Assembly: GCA_003142255.1 (NCBI GenBank)
Contig: PLLO01000016.1
Span: forward strand, 124,001-188,000
Source: Bacteroidales bacterium
GTDB taxonomy: Bacteria; Bacteroidota; Bacteroidia; Bacteroidales; VadinHA17
Direction of reading: 5' to 3'
Length of the DNA: 64,000 nucleotides
In this document: positions 26,828-36,128 of the stretch, in pieces
Layout: every line of letters starts with the position of its first letter
How positions within the stretch are numbered: the first letter of the stretch is position 1
Made by a program: the position numbers and the translations under genes
Notes under the pieces: generated by a model
What the model saw: only the letters and a program-made list of their open reading frames with translations
What the model was told of the DNA's origin: nothing
The model's database searches: none

Positions 26828-28660
26828 TTAGCTTGAGGCGGCTTTCTCGAGTCGTTTCAGTATTGAGAAAATGAATATTGCCGACAATAATAAGCATACA
26901 ATAAATACCAGCCAGAGCAAACTCAGCGGAATCTTATCCCAAAGCAATGTTCCGACAAATAATAATTTATTACCAGCGGCCGTTGCAAGAAGCCATCCTC
27001 CCTGCATCAGCCCCTGAAACCTTGAAGGCGCAACCTTTGAAACAAAAGAAAGTCCCATCGGACTCAGGAAGAGTTCTGCAACAGTAAGTGTAAGATAACT
27101 GCTTATTAGCCAGTATGGTGACACTCTGCCTGCATCTAAAACAGGTGCTCCGTGAAGTGAAACAGGTGATTGAGCTCCAATTGAAGCAACAAGTACAATG
27201 GCAAATCCCACAGCAGCAATAATCAAACCTATACCTATTTTCTTTGGAGTAGAAGGTTCAATTCCTTTCTTATTCAACCACGAAAATGCAGCCATAACCG
27301 GAAATGTAAGAGCAACAATGAAAAGTGGATTGAAAGACTGGAATACTTCGGGGGCTATTGCGTTTTTCAGTCCAAATGGTGTAAGAAATTTGCCTAACAA
27401 TCCGGTTGGATCAAATCCATTTGTGAAAAATAAAGCGAGCAGAATTGCAAAAACAAACAATAATCCACCGATGACCTTGATATTTGTTTTCAGGTTTTTA
27501 TATAATAGTATTACAATACCGGCAATAGCTGCTATAACTGCAAGCATTGATGGCAATGTGAAAAACAAGCTGGTAACAGGACCAACCTGTTTGACCGTAT
27601 AATCTCGTGCGAATAAGGTAAGGGTCAATCCATTCTGATGAAATGACATCCAGAAAAAGATGGCTACAAAGAAAACAAGCACCAGTGCCGTGATCCTTGA
27701 TCTTTCTTCTTTCCTCGAGCTCAGGATGATCCATGTGATAAAGCCTGCGAAAAGCCCAAAAGCAAAACCTGCCTTCCAGCCAACCTGTTTAATGAAGTGA
27801 AGAGCAAAAGCTGTCAGTCCCATTGCAATAGCAGCAGCAACAAGTGCTTTTGGAACAAATTCAACTTTTTCTGTCGCAACTTCAGCTTCCTTCGTCTCCT
27901 TATTCGGTAGATACTTGTTGAAAATTATGTATACCAGGAGTGAAATTACCATTGCCCCGGCTGCAATTCCGAAAGCATAATTATACCCTTTTGAAAAGAC
28001 ATTGAGATAACTGTGCGCAAAAGAAGAGAGGTCTGTTACTGGGCCTGCCAGGTTGACCTTATCTGCAAGCTGCTGGAAAGTCGTGGTATCTGTCATTGTG
28101 CCATTAAGGAACTGATGACACAGAGAGGGAACAGTTCCGTCATGTGAAAAACCGTTCACCTTAAGCCACCAGTTGCGCATACCATTTGCAGCATACGGAG
28201 CAAAAAAAGCTCCCACATTTATTCCCATGTAAAAGATCATGAATGCCGTGTCCCTTAGCTTATCGTACTTAGGATCGTCATACATCTGTCCGACTACTGC
28301 CTGGAGATTGCCTTTGAAAAGTCCATTCCCGAAAGCAATTGTCATCAGGCTTATAATAGTGAATGTAAGGGTCATCCCCGGGATGGCCATAAAGATGTAG
28401 CCTGCAAACATTATTATAATTCCGACAAGAATTACCAGCTTGTACTTCTTCGTGGAATCAGCCAGGATACCTCCAAATAGAGCCAGTGCATAGATGCTGA
28501 AGTAAAACCAGCTGTAAATGTCCCCTGCCTTTTCTGCTGAAAGACCGAATTTTGCCTGCAGGAACAGAACCAGGATTGCCATCATTGTGTAAAACCCAAA
28601 TCTTTCTCCCATATTTGAGAAAAAGGCTACCAGCAGTCCCTTTGGATGATTCTTGAGCAT
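26828..28660 (-). CDS. POT/PTR2 family proton-dependent peptide transporter
   Basis: A 610-residue inner-membrane carrier of the proton-dependent oligopeptide transporter family. The N-terminal signature FFSNMGERFGFYTM contains the ExxERF-like motif of the family, and GNGLFKGNLQAVVGQMY corresponds to the second PTR2 signature. There are about 14 membrane helices, with a longer loop around residues 165-215 as in many Bacteroidota members. It imports di- and tripeptides. Same orientation as thrA, 165 bp upstream of it. Confidence 0.88.
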   Translation of the reverse strand: MLKNHPKGLLVAFFSNMGERFGFYTMMAILVLFLQAKFGLSAEKAGDIYSWFYFSIYALALFGGILADSTKKYKLVILVGIIIMFAGYIFMAIPGMTLTFTIISLMTIAFGNGLFKGNLQAVVGQMYDDPKYDKLRDTAFMIFYMGINVGAFFAPYAANGMRNWWLKVNGFSHDGTVPSLCHQFLNGTMTDTTTFQQLADKVNLAGPVTDLSSFAHSYLNVFSKGYNYAFGIAAGAMVISLLVYIIFNKYLPNKETKEAEVATEKVEFVPKALVAAAIAMGLTAFALHFIKQVGWKAGFAFGLFAGFITWIILSSRKEERSRITALVLVFFVAIFFWMSFHQNGLTLTLFARDYTVKQVGPVTSLFFTLPSMLAVIAAIAGIVILLYKNLKTNIKVIGGLLFVFAILLALFFTNGFDPTGLLGKFLTPFGLKNAIAPEVFQSFNPLFIVALTFPVMAAFSWLNKKGIEPSTPKKIGIGLIIAAVGFAIVLVASIGAQSPVSLHGAPVLDAGRVSPYWLISSYLTLTVAELFLSPMGLSFVSKVAPSRFQGLMQGGWLLATAAGNKLLFVGTLLWDKIPLSLLWLVFIVCLLLSAIFIFSILKRLEKAASS

Positions 28661-28790
28661 AATTGTATAATTTTATAGGTTATGTTAAATGTTAGTACCA
28701 ACATGATGAACCATGATTATGAATTCATCTGTGATCTTTTTGTGCCTGTAACAAAAGTATTAATCTTTTTTTATTAACGGCCGAAGAGTT

Positions 28791-28798
28791 TAAATTTG
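28791..28798 (+). promoter_or_regulatory. putative -7 promoter box for nnr
   Basis: TAAATTTG fits the TAnnTTTG consensus and lies 19 bp before the ATG of the NAD(P)HX repair gene, implying a very short leader. A -33 element is not evident. Confidence 0.4.
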
Positions 28799-28817
28799 TA
28801 GAATTGAGGTTTGAACT

Positions 28818-30350
28818 ATGAAAATATTTACCAGAGGACAGATAAGGCAGATTGATGATTATACAATAAAGCATGAGCCGGTTGCTTCTGCTGATCTTAT
28901 GGAACGTGCTTCCGGGAAACTTTTGGAATGGTATGTTGAGCGATTTGCAATATCAGTTCCATTGTTTATTTTCGTCGGCCCCGGCAACAATGGGGGCGAT
29001 GGATTAGCCCTGGCAAGGCTTCTTTCAGAATCCAACTACCGGCCTGAAGTCTATTCAGTCGAAATCACGGCCAGTAAGTCTGCCGACTGGGAGCTGAACA
29101 GGAAAAGGCTTGAAAATGAGACAAGTGTTGTCTTCAGGACAATTTCTGCAATCGGGCAATTCCCTGACATTTCATCCGGATCTGTAATTATTGATGCTAT
29201 ATTCGGTTCGGGGCTTTCACGTCCTGCCGACGGTCTGGCCGCAGAAGTTATCCGGAAAATCAATTTGTCGGGAAACAAAGTGATATCAATCGATATTCCG
29301 TCCGGGTTGTCGGGCGAGGATAACAGCGACAGGATACCTGAAAACATTATTCATGCAGTATATACGCTCAGCTTCCAGTTTCCGAAGCTCTCTTTCATGT
29401 TCGCTGAGAACGAACAGTTTGTTGGTCAGTGGAGTCTGCTGCCTATTGGACTGGCTGCAGGCCCAATTGAAGGTACCGCGACTCCCTGGCGGTTTACCGA
29501 ACAGGATGATGTATTCCCGCTACTTAGAAAAAGGAATAAATTTGATCATAAAGGAACATTCGGGCATGGACTGTTCATTGGCGGTTCGTACGGAAAAATT
29601 GGTGCGTCAATCCTGGCCTCAAAGGCAGCTCTTCACACTGGCATCGGGCTCCTTACGTGTCATATTCCGTCGTGTGGTAACCTTATAATGCAGAGAGAAC
29701 TACCTGAAGCAATGATCAGTTATGATAAAGGAGAAAAACATATTTGCGGGCCTATCGATGCAGGTCCTTGCACAGCCGCCGGAATTGGCCCGGGAATGGG
29801 AACTGCTGCAGAGACGCAATCTGCTTTTCATTCATTTATTAAGGATTTTGGTAAACCACTTGTGATCGATGCTGATGGTCTGAATATATTATCACTTAAT
29901 AAGTCCTGGCTCAGCAGCATTCGCCCGGGAACGGTATTAACGCCACATCTTAAGGAATTCGAAAGACTTGCAGGAAAAAGCGGGAACAGCTATGCAAGGC
30001 TGCTCAGGCAGGTTGAATTTTCGTCAGAACATAAATGTATCCTTGTCATTAAAGGTGCATATACCTCAATATCAGATCCTGACGGTAATGTATTTTTCAA
30101 CAGCACCGGCAACCCCGGCATGGCAACCGCCGGCAGCGGTGATGTGCTTACCGGTATGATATTATCATTGCTTGCACAGGGATACTCTCCATTGGATGCT
30201 GCAGTTACAGGTGTCTATATTCATGGACTGGCCGGCGATATGGCTGCTGAAAAATCGTCAGTCGAATCTGTGATCTCATCCGATATTATCAACGCCATCG
30301 GATCTGCATTCAGGAAGATCAGAGGTGAATTAAACTTGCAGCCTAAGTAG
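28818..30350 (+). CDS. nnr: bifunctional NAD(P)H-hydrate epimerase / ADP-dependent NAD(P)H-hydrate dehydratase
   Basis: A 510-residue repair enzyme for damaged (hydrated) NADH and NADPH. The N-terminal epimerase domain (about 1-215) has GPGNNGGDGLALARLL and IDIPSGLSGE; the C-terminal dehydratase domain (about 225-505) has GPGMGTAAE, VIDADGLNIL, TPHLKEFERL and TAGSGDVLTGMI, the last of which contains the catalytic Asp. Length and order match the NnrE-NnrD fusion. The next gene is 21 bp downstream. Confidence 0.93.
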   Translation: MKIFTRGQIRQIDDYTIKHEPVASADLMERASGKLLEWYVERFAISVPLFIFVGPGNNGGDGLALARLLSESNYRPEVYSVEITASKSADWELNRKRLENETSVVFRTISAIGQFPDISSGSVIIDAIFGSGLSRPADGLAAEVIRKINLSGNKVISIDIPSGLSGEDNSDRIPENIIHAVYTLSFQFPKLSFMFAENEQFVGQWSLLPIGLAAGPIEGTATPWRFTEQDDVFPLLRKRNKFDHKGTFGHGLFIGGSYGKIGASILASKAALHTGIGLLTCHIPSCGNLIMQRELPEAMISYDKGEKHICGPIDAGPCTAAGIGPGMGTAAETQSAFHSFIKDFGKPLVIDADGLNILSLNKSWLSSIRPGTVLTPHLKEFERLAGKSGNSYARLLRQVEFSSEHKCILVIKGAYTSISDPDGNVFFNSTGNPGMATAGSGDVLTGMILSLLAQGYSPLDAAVTGVYIHGLAGDMAAEKSSVESVISSDIINAIGSAFRKIRGELNLQPK

Positions 30351-30371
30351 TCAAACAACTAATTCAATAAT

Positions 30372-31493
30372 ATGAAAAAAATTGCCAGGCTCTTTATATT
30401 TTTTCTCATTCCGGTTACCATCTCTTCCTGCCTTACAGGAAAAAAAACTTCCGGGTCCGCGAGGATCACTTCCATATCTTCAGACACCATGGAACTTCGT
30501 GATGGAAGCCTCATTTATGCTCTGCCAAGAACAGTTTTTACCGTAAAGGTCGAGGCTGAAAGAACTTTAATGATCCCCGGTCCTTACGCAGATTATGCTG
30601 AAGATTTCCTTGGGCTTAAGGATGTACAGAAAGCCAGGGAAGAGCACTGGTCATTAAAGAATTTGTCAATAAGCTCGCATGAGGAGGTGGACCCTTCGGA
30701 ATATTATGTTATTCATACTAATGGGATGTTCCGGTCAAATGTGCTGGCGCTGAAAAAGGAGGGAATCATCCTTGATTTAAATCCTGCCGTAAATTACCAG
30801 GAATTGAATAATGCCGGGAAAAGTGGTATCAACTTAAACAGGTTCAATCCCCCTGATCTTGGATCGGATGAATATTACGAGGTTCAGACGGATACTGCTT
30901 TCAGGCGAGTGAAAATAGATTCCACATTCATCAGGATACCATATATAGTTGAAAAGAAGAAGAAGCTTTCACAGGATCAGCTTGCCGAGCGGGCTGCGAA
31001 GAGACTTATGGAGCTGCGTGACGGGAAAGTGCTGATCCTGACCGGAGAAGCAAATGTCTTTCCTCAGGATGATGCTTCAATAAATGAGATTAACAGGATG
31101 GAAAAGGAATATACCGAGTTATTTACTGGTAAGTGTATTACTGATATAAATATTTTTACTTACCAGTTTATTCCGGTGAAGGAGTCATCGGGCAAATCAT
31201 TTGAAATTTTCAGATTTTCTGAAGAAGCCGGACCTGAAGATGCGGGTTCCGCTTCCGGAATTCCTGTTCTTGCGGAAGTTGTTCCCGAACAAAAGACAAA
31301 GGATATTGTAATTGTTGAAAAAGGAACGCAGAAATCATCCAATGCATTATACGACAAGCTTTTCTACAGGATGCCGGATGTCGCCAATATTAAAATAAGT
31401 ATGAATGGTAAAACGCTTTACAGCTCCAGGAAACTGATTTATCAGCTGGGTGAGGTAATGCAGCTGCCATCTAATTACGTGATTGGAAAGTGA
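30372..31493 (+). CDS. DUF4831 family lipoprotein
   Basis: A 373-residue protein with a lipobox ISSC (Cys20) after a hydrophobic leader. The sequence GSLIYALPRTVFTVKVEAERT and the repeated 'LMIPGPYADYAEDFLGL' region match the DUF4831 family of Bacteroidota, whose function is unknown. It is probably anchored in the outer membrane facing the periplasm. It follows nnr by 21 bp, suggesting co-transcription. Its stop codon is followed by a short heptanucleotide array. Confidence 0.8.
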   Translation: MKKIARLFIFFLIPVTISSCLTGKKTSGSARITSISSDTMELRDGSLIYALPRTVFTVKVEAERTLMIPGPYADYAEDFLGLKDVQKAREEHWSLKNLSISSHEEVDPSEYYVIHTNGMFRSNVLALKKEGIILDLNPAVNYQELNNAGKSGINLNRFNPPDLGSDEYYEVQTDTAFRRVKIDSTFIRIPYIVEKKKKLSQDQLAERAAKRLMELRDGKVLILTGEANVFPQDDASINEINRMEKEYTELFTGKCITDINIFTYQFIPVKESSGKSFEIFRFSEEAGPEDAGSASGIPVLAEVVPEQKTKDIVIVEKGTQKSSNALYDKLFYRMPDVANIKISMNGKTLYSSRKLIYQLGEVMQLPSNYVIGK

Positions 31494-31519
31494 TTGCCGG
31501 TCACCGGTTGCCGGGATTC
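31492..31519 (+). repeat. heptanucleotide array between two convergent stop codons
   Basis: Four 7-bp units beginning with G (such as GGTCACC then GGTTGCC) fill the whole space between the stop codons of the DUF4831 gene and the thioredoxin gene. Confidence 0.5.
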
Positions 31520-32064
31520 TACTTAATCTTCCCAACAAAACTCTTCTGGTAATCTTCCCATTTTCCGGTAAGATAAGCCTTTTCAGCAAAGAATGTAAGA
31601 AGGACCTCCATCTGCTTTGCTTCCTCGAAGCCTGGAACAGGAGAGACACCTATTTTGCCATTTTCCTGGGTAAGGAAGACGACAGTCGGGTATGAAAGCT
31701 GTCCCTGGAGAAGAGCAACAGCCAGCTGATGGGCATTCCCGTATTTACCATCGTTTACGAATTTCTGGCCCAGGAAGGTAATGTCCTCCTTACCTTCTGC
31801 ATTAAGCTTGACCGGGTAGAATTTATTGTTGAGCAAGTCGGAAATAACGGAATTCGTAAAGGTCTCCTTGTCCATTTTCTTGCACCACCCGCACCAGTCA
31901 GTATAGGCATCAATAAACAGAGGGCGGGGAGCTTGCTTCATAAGCTTTTCGGCATCCTGGATTGTATACCATTTTACTGAAGAGTTATCTGAAGAAGGTG
32001 TACTCTGGGAAAATGCAGCAACCGTACCAAGTATGAACAAAATGATTAATAGAGAGTGTCTCAT
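31519..32064 (-). CDS. secreted thioredoxin-fold protein
   Basis: A 181-residue protein with a signal peptide and a thioredoxin fold. The active site is WCGWCKKM (CxxC), as in the thioredoxin_7/DUF255-type group, and the cis-Pro region reads SYPTVVFL. It is expected to reduce or exchange disulfides in the periplasm. The ATG at 32064 is used because it is directly followed by the hydrophobic signal; an upstream in-frame ATG at 32148 adds a basic lead that is unlikely to be translated. Confidence 0.85.
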   Translation of the reverse strand: MRHSLLIILFILGTVAAFSQSTPSSDNSSVKWYTIQDAEKLMKQAPRPLFIDAYTDWCGWCKKMDKETFTNSVISDLLNNKFYPVKLNAEGKEDITFLGQKFVNDGKYGNAHQLAVALLQGQLSYPTVVFLTQENGKIGVSPVPGFEEAKQMEVLLTFFAEKAYLTGKWEDYQKSFVGKIK

Positions 32065-32255
32065 ATATTGAAATATTCCAAGTGAGTAAATTTTTACAAA
32101 AGTATTAAATCTCCCGGATTTTATTCTAACTACCCGGTTTAACTTCAATACAACAATCAGGCCAGAGTTTAGTTTATTATTAATGATCAGATTGGGGAAT
32201 TACATCCAATTTATTTTTTACATTTACTGCACTTAAAATTCACTAATTCATTTTT

Positions 32256-33635
32256 ATGGAATCAATAACAAATACCTTGCGCGACTCCAAAGCAGCCCGC
32301 TGGACGGCTTTAGGTGTGGTCGCTTTCACAATGTTATGTGGTTATTACCTCACTGATGTAATGGCTCCGCTAAAACCGTTGCTTGAAAAAGAGTTACTCT
32401 GGAACAGTGCTGAATATGGATTTTTCACCAGTGCATATGGCTGGTTTAACGTATTCCTCCTGATGCTGTTATGGGGCGGAATCATCCTTGATAAAATGGG
32501 AGTAAGATTTACCGGGGTAATGGCAGCATCAATTATGGTTATTGGTACGGCCATAAAATACTGGGCTATTTCAACTCATGCTATGGATGGTCATGTTTTG
32601 CTTGGAATGAAAGAGCAGGTGGTAGTTGCCGGCCTGGGATTTGCTACTTTCGGCGTTGGTGTCGAAGTGGCTGGAATTACCGTTTCAAAAATAATTGTAA
32701 AATGGTTCAAGGGAAAAGAGATGGCACTGGCCATGGGACTTGAAATGGCAACTGCCCGTTTAGGCACTGCCCTGGCCATGACGACTTCTATTCCTATAGC
32801 GAGAGCACTTCATGGTGTATCCAAGCCGATCCTGGTATGTCTTATAATGCTTTGCATCGGATTGATATCATTCATTGTTTATACTTTCATGGATAAAAAA
32901 CTGGATAAGTCTGTTGAAGCAGCAGGTTTATCAATATCCTCGGAAGAAGAGGAATCATTCCGTATGAAGGATATACTCTTCATTGTTAAAAACAGAGGTT
33001 GGTGGTATATAGCAATTCTTTGCGTATTGTTCTATTCAGCTGTATTCCCGTTTATCAAATATGCAACAGATCTGATGGTTAACAAATTCCATGTTGATCA
33101 GGAACTGGCAGGAATAATACCAGGACTTCTTCCTTTCGGAACGATATTGCTCACACCATTTTTCGGTAATCTTTATGATCGAAAGGGGAAAGGTGCTACT
33201 ATAATGATAATAGGAGCAATCTTACTGATTTTTGTACATGCCATGTACTCAATTCCTTTCCTGAATGCAACTCCGATAGCAATATTTCTAATCATTATCC
33301 TTGGAATCGGATTCTCGCTTGTTCCTTCAGCAATGTGGCCTTCTGTTCCTAAGATCATTCCTGAAAAACAGCTTGGAACAGCATACGCTCTTATATTTCT
33401 GATTCAGAATATAGGCCTTTCCCTGGTTCCTTTGCTTATCGGATGGGTGCTTAATAAATATTGTATAACCGGGACGCGAATGCTTGACGGTGTTGCAGTC
33501 TCAAACTATAATTACACTCTCCCGATGTTAATCTTTACATGTTTCGGGGTCCTGGCCCTTATCTTTGCATTTCTGCTGAAAGCTGAAGACAAGAAGAAGG
33601 GTTACGGCCTTGAATTACCAAATATTAAGCAGTAA
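32256..33635 (+). CDS. MFS transporter
   Basis: A 459-residue major facilitator with about 12 membrane helices. It begins with a short polar N-terminus (DSKAARWTALGVVAF) and has the MFS loop LYDRKGKGATIM between the two halves. The substrate is not recognisable. It is a single-gene unit ended by a strong terminator. Confidence 0.8.
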   Translation: MESITNTLRDSKAARWTALGVVAFTMLCGYYLTDVMAPLKPLLEKELLWNSAEYGFFTSAYGWFNVFLLMLLWGGIILDKMGVRFTGVMAASIMVIGTAIKYWAISTHAMDGHVLLGMKEQVVVAGLGFATFGVGVEVAGITVSKIIVKWFKGKEMALAMGLEMATARLGTALAMTTSIPIARALHGVSKPILVCLIMLCIGLISFIVYTFMDKKLDKSVEAAGLSISSEEEESFRMKDILFIVKNRGWWYIAILCVLFYSAVFPFIKYATDLMVNKFHVDQELAGIIPGLLPFGTILLTPFFGNLYDRKGKGATIMIIGAILLIFVHAMYSIPFLNATPIAIFLIIILGIGFSLVPSAMWPSVPKIIPEKQLGTAYALIFLIQNIGLSLVPLLIGWVLNKYCITGTRMLDGVAVSNYNYTLPMLIFTCFGVLALIFAFLLKAEDKKKGYGLELPNIKQ

Positions 33636-33654
33636 TATATTATAGGTATCCTGG

Positions 33655-33687
33655 TAAAGACGCTGCGAGCAGCGTCTTTATTTTTTT
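33655..33687 (+). terminator. rho-independent terminator
   Basis: An 11-bp perfect stem (TAAAGACGCTG with its complement) around a CGAG loop, followed by seven T. It ends the MFS transcript. Confidence 0.88.
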
Positions 33688-33746
33688 ACGCCTGAATGAA
33701 CCTTAAAGAACCTGGGTTGTTCTACTGTTAATAAATTAACACTAAA

Positions 33747-34079
33747 ATGGAAACAAACGAATTTGAAAAGGGGAAAGTCTTTAATTTCAACGATTCAGTG
33801 GAATATGCCAGCGGAGGAATTCTCAGCAAAACTGTACTAAAAAAAGAGACAGGCAACATATCGCTGTTTTCATTTGCCAGGGGCGAAGCATTAAGCGAGC
33901 ATACAGCTCCCTTCGATGCAATGATTCAGGTGGTCGACGGGAAGGGCGAGGTTACAATAGGAGGGAAGCCATTCATTCTAAAAGCCGGGGAGGCTATAAT
34001 CATGCCGGCAAACATACCTCATGCTGTTAAGGCAGTTGAGAAGTTCAAGATGGTTCTTACGATGATCAGGAGCAAATAA
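33747..34079 (+). CDS. cupin-domain protein
   Basis: A 110-residue single-domain cupin. The two cupin motifs read LSEHTAPFDAMIQVVDGKGEV and MPANIPHAVKAVEKFKM, with the His residues that can bind a metal. Small cupins of this type act as sugar or metabolite binding proteins or dioxygenase-like enzymes; the specific role is unknown. It stands alone between the MFS terminator and the phosphate genes. Confidence 0.8.
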   Translation: METNEFEKGKVFNFNDSVEYASGGILSKTVLKKETGNISLFSFARGEALSEHTAPFDAMIQVVDGKGEVTIGGKPFILKAGEAIIMPANIPHAVKAVEKFKMVLTMIRSK

Positions 34080-34108
34080 AACAGGTTCAAAGTACACGGC
34101 GTCGTTCA

Positions 34109-34150
34109 TTAAGTCTTCTTCCTTGAACCGTGTGCCTTGCATCTTGCACC
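34109..34150 (-). repeat. heptanucleotide array after DUF47 gene
   Basis: Read on the minus strand four bases after the TAA, six 7-bp units all begin with G (for example GGTGCAA then GATGCAA). Confidence 0.65.
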
Positions 34151-34154
34151 GTTG

Positions 34155-34805
34155 TTATGCCATTTTAATCAGTATCGACTTAATCGTATCTGTAACGTCT
34201 TCAGCTTCATCAACGGTTCTTTCAAGAATCTCCAGGATCTTGTTGTTCTTCAAAAGTTCTGCCGGATCTTTTTCTTTTTCAAAAAGCTCTGCAATAGCGA
34301 CATAATAATACTCATCAGCCTGATGCTCTATTGCCTTGACATTATCGCACGATCTGGTTATCTCCTCTTTGTTTGCGGCAGCATCATTTAGGCCGTGAAT
34401 GCATATCTGTATCTCCAGGGTAGCTGCATAAATCTCTGCAGCCATCTCTTTGTACACTGGCATGAGATGTTTTGGCTTATACAGACATATCCTTCTGCTT
34501 ATGCCATTTATTGAATCAACAACGTCGTCGATATTAGCAGTCAGCTCATGAATATCTTCCCTGTCGAACGGAGTGATAAATGACTTATTAAGAGCCTGAT
34601 AGGTCTTATCAGTGATTTCATCGCCGATATGCTCCACATCCTTTATCTCTTTATATATCCTTTCATGTTCATGATTGTCACTGGTTGACATGAGCTCTTT
34701 AAGCAGTTCAGCTGCTTTGACGAGGTTTTTTGCATCCTCTTCGAAAAGGGGATAGAAAGAGTGATCCTTCGGAACAAAAAACTTTAGCATTTTATCGATA
34801 TTCAT
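34155..34805 (-). CDS. DUF47 family PhoU-like protein
   Basis: A 216-residue all-helical protein with the DUF47 pattern (FYPLFEEDAKNLVKAAELL, KDVEHIGDEITD, TPFDREDIHELTANIDDVVD, KAIEHQADE), which resembles PhoU and binds metal through acidic helices. In many genomes it is paired with a PiT-type phosphate carrier, as here: the PiT gene ends 35 bp upstream. It probably regulates the carrier's activity. Confidence 0.88.
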   Translation of the reverse strand: MNIDKMLKFFVPKDHSFYPLFEEDAKNLVKAAELLKELMSTSDNHEHERIYKEIKDVEHIGDEITDKTYQALNKSFITPFDREDIHELTANIDDVVDSINGISRRICLYKPKHLMPVYKEMAAEIYAATLEIQICIHGLNDAAANKEEITRSCDNVKAIEHQADEYYYVAIAELFEKEKDPAELLKNNKILEILERTVDEAEDVTDTIKSILIKMA

Positions 34806-34840
34806 ATTTTATCTGTTAAAAATTCAACTTTAAATTAATT

Positions 34841-35833
34841 TTATAAAGGGTGTACGAAATTGAAGAAAAAATACATCAAACCTCCGATTGCACCAGAAAC
34901 CGGAATAGTAAGAATCCATGCCCAGAATATTTTCTTTGTCACTCCCCACCTTACAGCTGAAACCCCTCTGCGCGCGCCGACCCCTATTATTGCTCCTGTG
35001 ATTGTATGAGTGGTACTGACAGGAATGCCAAAGTGCGTGGCTATAAAAAGAGTAATTGATCCGGCAGTCTCAGCGCAGACTCCTTCGAATGGCTTGATCT
35101 TTGTGATTTTCTGACCCATTGTCTTGACGATCCTCCATCCTCCGAAAAGCGTTCCAAAGGCAATGGCGGTCTGGCAGGACATTTTTACCCATAACGGTAT
35201 TTCAGAATCTTTTGTTACCAGATTGCTCAGTAGCATTGCCACCCAGATTATACCCATTGACTTTTGGGCATCATTTCCACCATGACCAAGACTAAGCGCA
35301 GAAGAGGAAACAAGCTGAAGCCGTCTGAATACCTTATCAATAGTAGAAGGAGTTACTTTCCTGAATATCCACATAACAATGGTTGAAAGCCCGTGCGATA
35401 AAACCATACCCATCAATGGGGCAATGAAGATGAACGCCACTATCAATATAACCCCTCCTGAGATCACTGCCCCAAAACCTGAACTTGCAATAGCACCTCC
35501 GATTAGTCCGCCTACAATAGTATGGGATGAACTTGAAGGCAATCCCAGCCACCATGTAACCAGGTTCCAGATTATGGCTGCAACGAGTGCGGCTCCGATA
35601 ACATTTATGTTTATCACGTCAGTCTGAACCACCCCTATTCCTATCATTTTTGCTACCCTCATAGGGAAGACAGTAAAAGCAATGAAATTGAAAAAGGCAG
35701 CAGCAGCGACTGCTGCCAAAGGTGAAAGAACTTTTGTAGAAACAACGTTAGCTATGGAATTTGCTGAATCATGAAACCCGTTGATAAAATCAAAGATTAA
35801 TGCCAGTACAACTATTATGTATAAAAATGTCAT
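34841..35833 (-). CDS. PiT family inorganic phosphate transporter
   Basis: A 330-residue carrier with the two PiT signatures: GFHDSANSIANVVSTK near residue 19 and GHGGNDAQKSMG near residue 186, plus STTHTITGAIIGVG. About 10 membrane helices are seen. PiT proteins import phosphate as a metal complex with protons or sodium. Directly followed by the DUF47 gene in one operon. The name pit is not assigned because substrate and coupling ion are inferred. Confidence 0.88.
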   Translation of the reverse strand: MTFLYIIVVLALIFDFINGFHDSANSIANVVSTKVLSPLAAVAAAAFFNFIAFTVFPMRVAKMIGIGVVQTDVININVIGAALVAAIIWNLVTWWLGLPSSSSHTIVGGLIGGAIASSGFGAVISGGVILIVAFIFIAPLMGMVLSHGLSTIVMWIFRKVTPSTIDKVFRRLQLVSSSALSLGHGGNDAQKSMGIIWVAMLLSNLVTKDSEIPLWVKMSCQTAIAFGTLFGGWRIVKTMGQKITKIKPFEGVCAETAGSITLFIATHFGIPVSTTHTITGAIIGVGARRGVSAVRWGVTKKIFWAWILTIPVSGAIGGLMYFFFNFVHPL

Positions 35834-36082
35834 TCCTTAGTTCCGGGAATTAAATTCTGTGATTATATGCTTTTTGCACATACAAGCAACGGGGTATTTA
35901 TCAACTTATACCTTCTCTTTCAGGTCCGAATTTGGTCACCAAAAGTAATTAATAGAGGCGACATTTCAAAATCCCTGAATATTACTATTTTGCTTCAATT
36001 TGAATAGTTTAATAAATAAAACCAAAAGCCCTTTTTTGTTGTTTTTCAATTTAATATCACTATTTTTAACTGAAGAATATCT

Positions 36083-36090
36083 TACATTTG
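36083..36090 (+). promoter_or_regulatory. putative -7 promoter box for pepD
   Basis: TACATTTG matches TAnnTTTG and lies 38 bp upstream of the pepD start. The rest of the 295-bp gap (35834-36128) is AT-rich and I see no gene in it. Confidence 0.45.
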
Positions 36091-36128
36091 CAAAGTGAAT
36101 TTATGTTTAATTTTAAAGCCAATTGAAT

